Of a stretch of 64,000 nucleotides of DNA, positions 48,501 through 60,500 are shown piece by piece (position 1 is the first letter of the stretch; each line of letters begins with the position of its first letter). A program made the position numbers and the translations under genes. This DNA comes from Benincasa hispida (lineage: Eukaryota > Streptophyta > Magnoliopsida > Cucurbitales > Cucurbitaceae), in assembly GCF_009727055.1 (NCBI RefSeq), contig NC_052349.1, positions 37,661,993-37,725,992 of the forward strand. Reading direction: 5' to 3'. The notes beneath the pieces are model-generated. The model was given only the letters and a program-made list of their open reading frames with translations, ran no database searches and had not been told where the DNA came from.

Positions 48501-51500
48501 CGTGGTTTTTCCTCCCTGGTCTAGGGTTTTCCACGTAACTCTGATGTTTTCTTTTTCTTCCCTAACTTTTCAAGATGGTATCAGAGCATAGTGATGAGAA
48601 CGTTGCTAGAATAGAAAAGATTCAGTCATCGACTCTAGTAGGGGATGGAACTCCAAGAGAAAACTCTAATAGTGCTGAAATTAGGGCTACCGTCGATCAA
48701 TACCTACGGTCATTACTTGGACCGATTCAGATTCAACCAGCCCTAATCGATCCAACTGTCGCTGTCGTCGGAGGACCCCCGCCACTGCCGACGACGACTT
48801 CAACCACACTACCGCCGCTGCAATCGAGACTTGACCATCCGCCGTCAACCCAGCCTAGATATAAGCGTCCGTTGTCGACTTCCTATGTTTTCCAGCCACC
48901 GGGATTTACAGTTGCTGATTCCGCTCCAGATCCTGCCAGCGGAAGTGTTTCAGGTCAGTCGTTCTCCCTTCCGGTGTTACCTAGTTCTGTCTACCCATCG
49001 AGTCTTCCATCTTCGAGTCTTCCATCTTCAAGTCTTCCATCTTCGAGTCTTCCATCATCATCGAGTCTTCCAAGCCCTCTGAATGTGCCCGATATATCGG
49101 TCTACCAGAACCCACAACATCATTTGAACCACCCGGTCCAGCCAAACCCGATCCAATCGAACCCGGTCCAGCAGAACCCTTTACAGCAACTTCTTGTCTC
49201 CCACTATTTTTCCTCTGGTCAGCCAGCTCCTCCCGTTGGTTTTCTCACACCGACAGAAACGATATCTTCAGGGGTTTATGAGTAGAAACAACCTACAATG
49301 ATTCATGGTGGGACTGTTAGTGTTCAACAGCAACTGGCAAACCTTCAACATCAAATTTCTGCCCTTGGAGCAGCCGTTAGATCTTCGGCCAATCCATCAA
49401 CAGATTTTCTACCAGATACATAACCGGGGGTTCCATTATGTTCAGAAACTCCGGTAACTACTTACCCTACTTTACCTTTCACAAACATTATGTCTAGGTT
49501 TGTAGGCAATTCTGCAGGAATTTCCGTTGGCGAAAAACTTAATGGACAGAATTACTTTTCTTGGTCACAAATCTGTGAGGATGGTTCTCGAGGGGCGGCA
49601 CAAGTTCGGATATTTAACAGGGGAAATACCCAGACCAAACCCTAGGGATCCTCAAGAACGGATATGGAAGGGGGAGGATTCTCTCCTTCGCTCAATTTTA
49701 ATAAATAGTATGGAGCCTCAGATCGGGAAGCCTCTTCTTTACTCAGCTCATGCTCGGGATATCTGGGAAGCTGTCCAAAAACTTTACTCGAAGAGGCAGA
49801 ATGCTTCACGTTGTTATACCTTGAGAAAACAAGTGCATGAGTGCAAGCAGGGGACACTCGACGTAACATCCTATTTCAATAAATTATCACTGTTGTGGTA
49901 AGAGATGGATCTATGTTGGGAAATAGTTTGGAATTGCCCAATTGACGGGGTTCAGTATTCGAAGATTGAGGATGCTGACCGTGTTTATGATTTTTTGGCT
50001 GGCTTAAACTCAAAGTTTGATGGTGTTCGGAGCCGAATTTTGGGACAAAGACCAATGTCGTCCCTGATGGAAGTTTGCTCAAAGGTCAGATTGGAAGAAG
50101 ATAAAGTTCTGTCTCTTATACACATCTAGATGTGTATAAGAGACAGGCAGATGGGTCATTTGCCCCCGTTGCAGGAAAGGGCCACTTATCCCCACTTCAA
50201 GGACTGATTTTGCATAATGTCTTACATGTGCCAAAAATATCATATAATTTGCTATCAACTGCAAAGTTGTGTTCTCACCGATAGCTCTGCGGAAAGGTAC
50301 TAGGTCGTGCACCAAACACTCTATGACAAGCTTCTTGTCTTATAGTAACCTGTTTACGAGATTTAGAGCTTTCACCACCAGCCTGGATAATATGATAATT
50401 CCGGGCAATGTGCACAAGACTCTGGAAATTCCTGAATGGTGAGGTGCAATTATGAGAAATGCGGGCCCTTAAGACTAACAAAACATGGAATCTGGTTAGT
50501 CTTCCGAGAAATCACAAAACCATAAAGTGCAAGTGGGTGTTTACTGTCAAATACAAGTCAGATGGAACTCTCGACAGATATAAGGCCAGATTGGTTGCAA
50601 AAGGATTCACTCAAACGTATGGAGTGGATTACTCAGAAACCTTCTTACCTGTGGCAAAACTTAACACTATTTGTGTCCTCCTTTCTGTGGCAGTTAATCA
50701 AGACTGGCCTCTCCATCAGTTGGATGTGAAAAATGCATTCCTGAATGGTGAACTGGAAGAAGAGGTTTATATGAACCCACCTCCAGGGTTTGAAGCACAG
50801 TTTGACAATCAGGTGTGCAAATTAAAAAAATTCTTGTATGGACTGAATCAGTCCCCTAGAGCTTGGTTCGATCGATTCACCACCTTTGTTAAATCTCAAG
50901 GGTTTGTTCAAGGGCATTCAGATCACACCTTGTTCACTAAGTCAACACCAGGAAAAATAGCAGTATTGATTGTCTATGTTGATGATATTATACTATCAGG
51001 AGATGATTCAGCAGAAATTGACAAGTTGAAATGACGAATGGCAGATGAGTTTGAGATAAAAGATCTCGATACCTTGCGATATTTTCTAGGAATGGAGGTA
51101 GCAAGATCAGTAGAAGGGATCTTAGTGTCTCAGAGGAAATACACACTCGATTTGTTGAAAGAAACTGGAATGACAGGGTGTAAACCTGCAGATACACCTG
51201 TAGAAGCCAACCTCAATCTGATAGAGTCAGCAGATGATGTTCCTGTAAACAAAGAGAGATATCAACGACTTGTGGGAAAACTGATATATCTGTCACATAC
51301 CAGACCTGATATATCATATGCAGTTAGCTTGGTCAGTCAGTTCATGCAGGCTCCGTGTGAAAGACACATGGAGGAAATCACACGGATCCTGAGGTATCTG
51401 AAGTCTTCTCCTGGAAAGGGCTTGGTTTTCAGAAAGCATGATAAAAGGTGTATCGAGGCCTACACAGATTCTGACTAGGCCGGTTCTGTTACAGATAAGA

Positions 51501-54500
51501 AATCTACCTCAGGATACTGTACCTTTGTGTGGGGAAACTTAGTTACCTGGAGAAGTAAGAAGCAGGCGTCGTGGCTAGAAGCAGTGCCGAAGCCGAATAC
51601 AAGGCTATGAGCTTGGGTATATGCGAAGAGATTTGGTTGAAGAAGGTTCTGGTAGATCTACATCAAGAAAGTCATGACCCGATGAGACTGTACTGCGATA
51701 ACAAGGCTGCCATTAATATTGTACACAATCCGGTTCAACATGACAGAACCAAACACGTTGAGATTGACCAACACTTCATCAAAGAAAAACTGGATAACGG
51801 TAGCATTTGCATTCCTTATGTTCCATCCAGCCAAAAGTTGCGGATGTTCTCACCAAAGGGTTACCCAGACAGACTTTTGACACCTGTGTTAGCAAGTTGG
51901 GATTCATTGACATCTACGCCCCAACTTGAGGGGGAGTGTTGAAATTATATTTTAGCCCTAAGGGCGTTTTTGTCTTTTATCAGTCTAGGGTTTCTCATTG
52001 TTTGGTTATTTATACCTGTTCCTGTATTGTGTACTGAGTATCTGAATTAAAATAAAAAACTCTTATCGTGGTTTTTTCTCCCTGGTCTAGAGTTTTCCAC
52101 GTACCTCTGGTGTTTTCTTTTTCTTCCCTAACTTTTCAAGAGAATCAATTCGCCTAAAGTCTTCTTATCAGTGTTCTCTTTCAAAGCTTTTTGGTGGATT
52201 TTTCATTCAAGATACTTGTCGAAGCCAGAATGCGTTTATTTCACCTTGTTAAGCTGTTTGTTCTTTATGCCCTCAATTGGGTTTTTGGTTGCTTGGTTTT
52301 AGTCTTGTTCTGAGGATACTTGTTACGCTTTGATTGTTGCTTCCCTTCATTTGTTGTTCATTTTTGTTTTCTCCTCTTAGAGTTTGTATCTTTGAGCATT
52401 CGTTTCTTTCCATTTCCTTAATGAATTGTTTCATATCATGTTAAAAACATATATATATGTACATATGTATGTATATATATATATATACACGAAAGTTGCA
52501 TTCCTTCCAATGCATGATGATATACCTCCAGTATCCTAATAGAATCCTGGATCAGGGCCACAGAATCTTTTTCCTCTCCAAGAAGGTATAGCACCTGCAT
52601 GGAAAATACATATTATTATTTGAAGTATTGGAACTGTAATCAACGTTGAAGAAACAAAACTTGGTCGTGTAAAATTATTTAACTTTTGTTATTATGATCT
52701 CGTTTGATAACCATTTGATATTTGGTCGTTGATCTTGTTTGATTCCATTTTGTACTTGAACTTTCAAAATGTCTATTTTAGTCCTTGAACTTTTTAAAAG
52801 AATAATTATTTGGTCTCCTAACTTCTATAATATCTATTTTAGTCCCTTAGCTTTTAGAAAGGAACCATTTGACCCTTGTTAAAGTACTTCTCCATTTAAA
52901 AAAGAATAGCTCTCTCAATACTTGGTTTTAACTTTTAACCTATGAGGTTTGAATACGTGCACTTGTTAACACATTAGAACATGAACTTCAAGCTATGTTA
53001 TTAATTTATTAAAAACAAAATAAATGCAAGGACAAAATGGTTACTTTTTGAAGTCCAAGGACCAAAATAGACATTTTGAAAGTTCATAGACTAAAATAGA
53101 ACAAATTTAAACATTTATAGAGACCAAAATGAAATATTCTCGAAAGCATAAAGACCAAAATGGAATATTCTTGAAAGTTTAGAGACCAAAACAAGATTAA
53201 ACTTTTTGAAAAATATGAAAGAAAACAATATGGCAAAACTAATATGATAAAGCAAGGATATCAGAGTATACTGTTCCAAAATGGTACATTGTTTCTGCAT
53301 AATCAACATGGCCATATCCGAGAACGCGACCTTTGATCTGAAGAAGAAAAAATAACAAATGAGAAGATAAAATACCAACTGTTTATTCGAGTATAAATGA
53401 CCAGCCTCATACCTTCAGTGCCCGCTGTCCAACAGATCATCAAACATAAGCCAGAAGGGAAAAAAAATGTTAGCATGAATTCGCACATCAAAGAATCAAT
53501 AAAAGGAAGCATGCAAAAAATTATTAATGACTAGGCTTTGGAAATAAACTATAGCATTGATTTTTTTTTATATATATATCCATGAGTGTCTAGACCAGCT
53601 TATGCCCAATTAGATTAATCTCACGGGACAACTTGTTTAACCCTACAACATTTGGGTGTCAAGGAAACTCATAAGATATTAAATCCTAGGTAGGTGGTCA
53701 CATGGATTGAACCCATGAACTTTTAGCCTTTTATCAAAGGGATGTTCTCTTATTTACCTAGACCAACCCATGATGGTCAAATAAACTGTAGCATTGGTAA
53801 AAATGAGTTTATAACATTGAGCAACTGTCGCATAACAAATTTACTAATATAGAAAACAAAATCACTAAAAGTAGCAAAACTATAAAATTTAAATTCTACC
53901 CATAATGAGTATGACCATAGTACAACTGGTAAATTATAATTCACTGAAGACTAATGACACCGTATAAATTTTCTCAGTACATGAAAATCCAATATCCATC
54001 ATGTTAGGTTTGTGTGGAGCCCAAATAACAATTCATAGTTGACTTGAAAACCCCACATATGCATGGCTCACGTTGGATTTATTTGGTCTTTTTTATTTGT
54101 GAAATTCATGGCCAACAACCTTTTTAAAGGCCCATTGCTTCTCTTTTTTAATTAACCTACTAGCAACCCTTTTTTATGAAGCCTAAGTAGTTTCAAGGAT
54201 TAATCCTCCAAGAATCAAGATTGTAAATCTTTTATTAAAACAAATAATGTGTTAGATGCAAGAGGTAAAGATTCCTATTTATAGAGCTTTATTGCAAGTG
54301 GGGGTAAAAAGGGAATTAACATAGAATATTACCTAATTACCCAATTAACCCCTATTCTTCTTACATCATTCTACCCCTCCAAAAAGAAAACTTGTCCACG
54401 AGTTTTAAAAAGAAAAAAATTATGAAGCAAACAAGGAATAAAATAAACTTGTTCAACAGAGTATGACCAAACCAACCTCCTATATTTTGAACAAAAATAT

Positions 54501-57500
54501 TATGATCAAAAGGATAAATTCAAGACAAAAAATCAAATATTGCCACCAAAAGATGAACTTCTCCATCAGCCATAAATCCAAATAAAGATGCTTCTTTCAA
54601 GCTCATTCAAAACTGTTTCAAAGGACCAATCACTAAAAAACCACCTTCCAAAGAGAATCGTTCAAGAATCATGTCTTCTTTATCATTCATTTCAAGTTCT
54701 TCGATAGTTTGGTGATCCATTTCCAATGCAATCAATATGTCATTGTTCTTGCTCGATTCTTGCTCACTGTTCAATACCTCTTTTCCCTCTTCTTCGTTGG
54801 ATTTTTCTTCTGTACTTGAGACAATTTCCAAATTAACATCTTCAAATTCTTCTTTTTCTTCTATTTCGTTCGCATGAATTTTGTCCCAATCATCTCCGTT
54901 AATTACATGGATCTCAACAAGATTTTTCCCAATTTTATCTTCAAAATTTTCTATTTGAAAATTTTCCAACTGTGATTCCTTTATTTTTTTTCTTCTGTAT
55001 ATGAAATCAATCGGTTCTTGAACTCTTGCAAATGAATTGATAAACAATTAATATGTTGAGTCATTTTTCCCTTTGAATGTTGGACTTCTTTTGTTGTTTT
55101 CTTTATTTCCTCCAATGCTACGGGATCAAAGTGGTCATTTAATTGGATTCTTGGATATGTTTCAGTCTCGTAGTGGGTATAGAAATCATCCATTGATTTT
55201 CTTGAATCAACCTTTCTTGATCGTGTTTCATAACCAAAAGAATAATTTCGAGTCTAACATTTTTTGGGCTGTAAAAATCCATTCTTGATGATTCTTGATG
55301 ATTCTTTAATTCATCTAACTCCCAATCTTTACATTGATTTCTTGAAAAATGGGTTTGATTGGATCGTTGAGCCCCTTTTCAATATTGTTGCCTTTCTATT
55401 CCATCCCAAATTAACTTAGAAACGTCTTTGGAATCACTAGAATCATTAGAAGCAAATTTTCAATGTTGATAATGATAGGTTCTTTAAGAAAATTGAGCAT
55501 GAGAAAAATTAGTATGTTGAGGTTCTTTTTACTTTCTTCTTCTGAATCGGGAACGGCCAAATACACTGCCGAGAAGTTTCAGATCCTTCAATTCGCTCTC
55601 TACCCTTTCTTTGTCAAAGAATCCAAGCTAATCACCCATCCGTAAGTTCCCTCGCCGCTTATCTTCATGTTCGGATGTTTGGAGTTTTGTACACTAGGGC
55701 AGGATTTGGGAACTAGGTGTTTCTTTATGTTGATGAATATTTCTCTGCAGTTACAATCAATTTATTTTCTTCTTCGAAATTAGAATTGAGCAATATATAA
55801 TTTTTACAACCCTGATGAATTCTCCTACTGAACCAACATGCTCCTGCCTTCTCTACCGTTTTTTACTCCGCCGCCACCCACATCATGTCAAGCAACAAGA
55901 AATCATCGTTTCAGATTGATCATGGTTTTGGCCTTGAACGGACAAACATCACGGAATCAACAAAAAACTGAGCCTACTTCATCACACTCAAGTGTCAGAT
56001 TATCTTGTGGTTGATTGCATGCTTCAAAGACTTGCAATATGTCCCACTTAACCAGCACTTCTTTCGAGAGAGAACAAACCATCTGGGTCGAAAAGACAAC
56101 CGATCGAAAGGGTATCTTGGCAGAAATAGCAAGGCTAGGCAACAACAAGGGTATCAATAAGATATTGATTCCCGTGGGGGAAGATAGAAAAGGATGGAGG
56201 GGTCTTTTAACACTCCTCAACACTCTCCCACCTTACTCACCCACAAAGGACCCTCCACAATCAACCCAACCTTCACCAAACCACAGACTTATGGAGCCCC
56301 TTCATACAAAGAAGCTTTGGGCAAAGTTCAGATTGCTCCACCACAAAAAAAGAAGAGTTCATGCACAAACCAATCTCGACACCAGTATCATTGTCTTCCG
56401 AAAATCTTTCCATGATAATTGGCAAAGGATCACGAGGGCTTTACGACAACACATTAACTACTTCTATGTTGTTAATCCTTTCCTTGATGATAGAGCCATC
56501 TTGAAATGTGAGGATTTTGAACAAGCAACAATCCTCTGCAACATTAGAGATTGGTACAAGGTGGGATCATTCTACTTGAAGTTCCCCAAATGGAATCCAG
56601 ACATAGCCTATCAGAATCAACTCACCCCTTCATACGGGGGATGGATAAAGATTTGAAATCTTCCTCTTAACCGATGGGACGATGATAGACTGAAATATAT
56701 TGGTAAAAAATGTGGAGGTTTTATTGAAATAGCAACCAAGACTCTATCAAGATTAGATCTCATCAAGATTAAGGCTAATCACTCTGGTTTTATCCTCGCC
56801 GAGATCAGGATTCCCTCTTCCTCCTCATCGTCAATTTCTGTTATGACTGATCCTTTTTTTTTTTTTTGTAGAAACCACGTCGGATACATGGCCGGAATTC
56901 ATGGAGGGCTCCCGTCGACGATATTATGAATAGATAAACCGGTTTCATAGACTGAAATCAACAGGGCTAGTGTACTATCTGACAGCATACTTGGTCCATC
57001 TGCTTTTGTTGAGGGCCGACAGATTTTTACCTCATTGATTACTAATGAAGTCACTGAAGATTGTGCCCACAGGAAGAAACTAGGATTGGTGATTAAGATT
57101 GACATCGAGGAGGCTTTTGACAAGGTTGATTGGGATTTCCTTGATCTTATCTTGGAAGCAAAAGGTTTTGGCTTATTATGGAGGAAATAGATTCGCAGAT
57201 GCATTACCTATGCTAACTTCTCTATCATGATCAATGGCCACCCTCGTGGTAAGATTTGTGCTACTCGTGGTCTCGGGCAAGGTGATCCTCTATCACCCTT
57301 CTTGTTATAATCATGGACTGTTTGAGTAGATTGATGATGGAAGCTAGTGATGGTGGATTGATTAAAGGCCTTCACATAGGCCAAAGCTCTCTACAGGTAC
57401 ACCACCTCCTCTTTGCAGATGACAAACTTATTTACAGAAAACGACACTGCTGCTATTAGAAATCTCTTCGGCACCATTGACAAATTTGAGAGAGCCTCTG

Positions 57501-60500
57501 GACTAAACATAAACCATAGCAAAATAGAATTAATTAGTGTTAATGCTACACTCGCGGACTTGGAATTGATTGCATTGACTTATGGATGCAAATTGAGCCA
57601 TTGGCCTTGTGCTTATCTGGGTCTTCCTCTCTTTGACAAACAAGAATGTGTCTTTTTGACAGTCGGTGATTGAAAAGGTGGATAGAAGGCTTCATGCCTG
57701 GAACCACAGACATATCTCAAAGGTGGTCGCCTTACTCTCTTCCAAGCTACCCTGTCAAATCTCCCCACATACTATATGTCCCTTTACAAAATGCTTGTCA
57801 CAGTTGCAAACAACATTGTGAAACATTATCGAAATTTTCTCTGGAAAGGTGGCATTACACAACAAGGGTCTCATCTTGTTAGATGGGACAAAGCTAAGCC
57901 TCAAGCACAGGGTGGCATTGGATTACAAAATCTGGTGGATAAAAATAGAGTTCTTCTTGCCAAGTGGATTTGGCGATATTACCACGAGGATGGCACTTTT
58001 TGGAGACAGGTCATAGACGCCAAATATAGGGTGACTCCTTATCTATCTTGGCCTAACATTAACCATTCGGGACACATTAAAGGGCCTTGGTGTACTATAT
58101 TGTTGCACATGAATCTCATTAAAGATAGAGTTCCTATCAAAGTTGGCAATGGGATTAATACATCTTTTTGTTGTGATAATTGGCTCAAAAATCCATCCCT
58201 CAAGGATGCATACCCATGGCTTTACTCTATATCCAAACAAAAAAATTCCTCCATATATGATCTATTGGACATGAGACATGGGTGGACCTTATGTTTTATG
58301 AGGAATCTCAAGGATGAAGAGTTTGACGACTAGATTGACCTTACGGATTGCCTTAATGGTTTCCATATCTCCACATGGATGTGGCAACTTGACACCAAAG
58401 GCACCTTCTCCACAAAATCCATCTCCACAGACTTGGGATCAAATATGACCACTACTGCCCACCCTTTCCATGGTGCGATTTGGGATGACTTTTACCCCAA
58501 AAAAGGTCAAATTTTTCCTTTGGGAAATTAACCATAACGCCATCAATACATGTGACAAAATCCAAAGAAATTTTCCACATAAGGCAGTCTCTCCACAATG
58601 TTGCATCATTTGCAAATCAGGTTATGAGTCACCTAGCCACCTTTTTTATCAACTGTCAATACGCCGATAGATTTTGGATGGAGATATTATCCTCTTTTGG
58701 CTGGCATAATACTATCCCCAATGACATTATCGGTCTCCTCTCATATGCTCTCGATGGTCATTCATTCATTAAAGAGAAAAGAATCAGGTGGATGCACTTG
58801 ATTTGTGCCTTTTTATGGATTACATGAAAGGAGAGGAACCATCGCATATTCAACGACAAGGGAAGCTCTTTTGATAGTTTTTTTGAAATCATTGTATATC
58901 ATGCTATGACTTGGTGCAAACGCACATCTTTCTACAAATCATACTATCTATCTTCACTATTAACCAATTGGAGGAATCTTTTGTAACTCCATTTGGTTTG
59001 GCTTTGGCCTTTTTTTGTAAATTTCATATATCAATGAAATTTGTTTCTTAACCAAAAAAATTCTTCTTCTGAATCACTTGAGTCAAAATCCCAACATTGT
59101 TTTTGGAAGTAAAATTGATTTTCTGGCCTATAACAACTGCTGTTTTTTTTTTCTTGGGCATCTTCTTTGATCGGCAATAATTCATTCTTGAAAAATCTTT
59201 GGTTTCTTCCTTCTTTCTTGGAATTTCAAGGTTCCCCCTAATTAGATGTGGGTTGTTCGGTAACGAACAGAACTCACGAAGCTTCCTCTTGTGATCGGCG
59301 TCACCAAGAGTTTTCCGGACTTCCACTGACGGCAGTTAATGTTCGCCCAGACAAATGTTCTGATACCAAATTGATGTAGCCTAAGTAGCCTCAAGGATTA
59401 ATTCTCCAAGAATCAAGATTGTAAATCTTTTAATAGAATGAATAATGTGTTTGATACAAGAGGGAAAGATTCCTATTTATAGAGTTTTACTACAAGTGGG
59501 GGTAAAAAGAGAATTAACGTAGAAGATTACCTAATTACCCAATTAACCCCTATTCTTCTTACATCACTTTTTGATTGGGTGATGTGGGAGGCATTTATTA
59601 TAAGAATTTTATTGGATTAATTTAGAGCTGGATTTATGAAATCAGAAAGTAGGGGTGGTGGACATTGTCTATAAAAGAGCAAAAGAAGAAGGAAATTATG
59701 CAAGTGAGCCAAGAGTGTTCTTTTACCGCTAAAGAAGAAGAGAAGGCCAAGAGTACCGAAATTTTTATTCTTCAGCATTTTAGTGTAGCAGTGAGCATAA
59801 GCAAAGAAAATACAGTGCGTATTTTTCTTGTTGGGTTGAGGGTTTCTCTTATTGCTTATTTTAAATTACCGAGTTGTGGTACTTGGATTCAAATAGTTCG
59901 TGTTGGGCTATTTGAGGGGAGCTATTTGAGGAAAGATTTGTAGCGTGAGTTTGAGTGTTCTTTGAAGTCTCCATCATAGTAGAACCCGTAGTTGCAGATG
60001 ACTGGACGTAGTCCCGAGTTCGGGACGAACCAATATATTTTTCAGTGTCATTCTCTTTTTCCTTTCTCTTAATTATTTTGGTAATTTTATGATTGTTACT
60101 CCTATTGGCTCTAACCTGTGGAAGTGGGAGTTTGAGATATAATTTAGTTTATTCTGCATTTATTTATATCTTGCATAAATTCCCAACACATCATTCCTCA
60201 AATTCAGTGTTATCTGATCTGGTGCTCAATAAAATAATGAAAATTTTTCAAAGCTACTATGCCAATTAATTTTGAAGTCTAAATTAATAAAACATTTGGT
60301 TCAATATAATGATCTTTAGAAATATGCTTCAACCAATGAGATATTTCTTAAAAAGGAAACAAAACTTTTCATTGAGATAATAAAAAGAGACTTGCTCAAA
60401 ATATAGTGAAACAAACAAATACCTCATAGCAGTTGCAGGATTCTTTTAGCTTCCTCTGAACTAGATAAAACTGGCCAAGGTTATGAAGTGCAGATGCAAC

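Larger units (their letters stand above)
48575..50108 (+). pseudogene. Copia 3 gag with proline/serine-rich N-region
   Basis: 48,575-49,285 is open for 236 codons. It is rich in P and S, with the repeat SSLPSSSLPSSSLPSS, then Q/N/P-rich sequence, and ends in a TAG. A stop also occurs at about 49,421. 49,527-49,901 encodes the UBN2-like gag (HKFGYLTGEIPRPNP, WKGEDSLLRSILINSMEPQI, LYSKRQNASRCYTLRKQVHE). 49,905-50,108 continues with YDFLAGLNSKFDGVRSRILG and ends in KVRLEEDKV. A frameshift near 49,565 and stops break it. The zinc knuckle is absent because the sequence runs into the adapter. Confidence 0.85.
48372..52138 (+). mobile_element. Copia element 3, plus strand, young, internally deleted
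   Basis: Two LTRs of about 200 bp (48,372-48,572 and 51,937-52,138) differ at only about six positions by my count. Between them are primer site, gag, reverse transcriptase, RNase H and polypurine tract. Integrase is missing and the zinc knuckle and protease are replaced by an adapter artefact (50,109-50,146). No 5-bp target duplication is evident (AAATC left, AGAGA right). It lies antisense in the 4.5-kb intron between exons at 48,055 and 52,526. Confidence 0.85.
55549..59060 (+). mobile_element. LINE, plus strand, TSD TTCTTCTTCTGAATC
   Basis: A perfect 15-bp duplication lies at 55,534-55,548 and 59,061-59,075. The 3' end shows TTTCATATATCAATGAAATTTG and an A-rich end. ORF1, RT and a zf-RVT-like region are present, but the endonuclease and RT N-terminus are gone, so the element is internally deleted. 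It sits inside the short-LTR element. It is about 3.5 kb, where full plant LINEs are usually longer. Confidence 0.92.
54174..59566 (-). mobile_element. Short-LTR non-autonomous retroelement, TSD CTTTT, containing a LINE
   Basis: 195-bp LTRs at 54,174-54,368 and 59,372-59,566, opening TGATGTAAGAAGAATAGGGG on the minus strand. CTTTT is duplicated at 54,169-54,173 and 59,567-59,571. The primer site is at 59,354-59,368 (minus TGGTATCAGAACATT) and the tract GGAGGGGTAGAA at 54,369-54,380. Without the LINE it is about 1.87 kb, in the range of TRIM/SMART-type elements. The interior encodes an acidic protein rather than known pol domains. Confidence 0.85.

Noticed and set aside
50079..50481. Minus-strand open frames across the Copia 3 pre-RT region, including one with VSYTHLDVYKRQ
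   Set aside because: They are products of the adapter sequence and the antisense of Copia coding text. The plus strand clearly encodes ALRKGTRSCTKH... leading into the RT.
56899..57204. Minus-strand frame of 101 codons
   Set aside because: It is the shadow of the LINE reverse transcriptase encoded on the plus strand.
59665..59943. 92-codon plus-strand frame in the long intron
   Set aside because: Opposite strand to the gene, no domain or repeat family recognised, and length compatible with chance.
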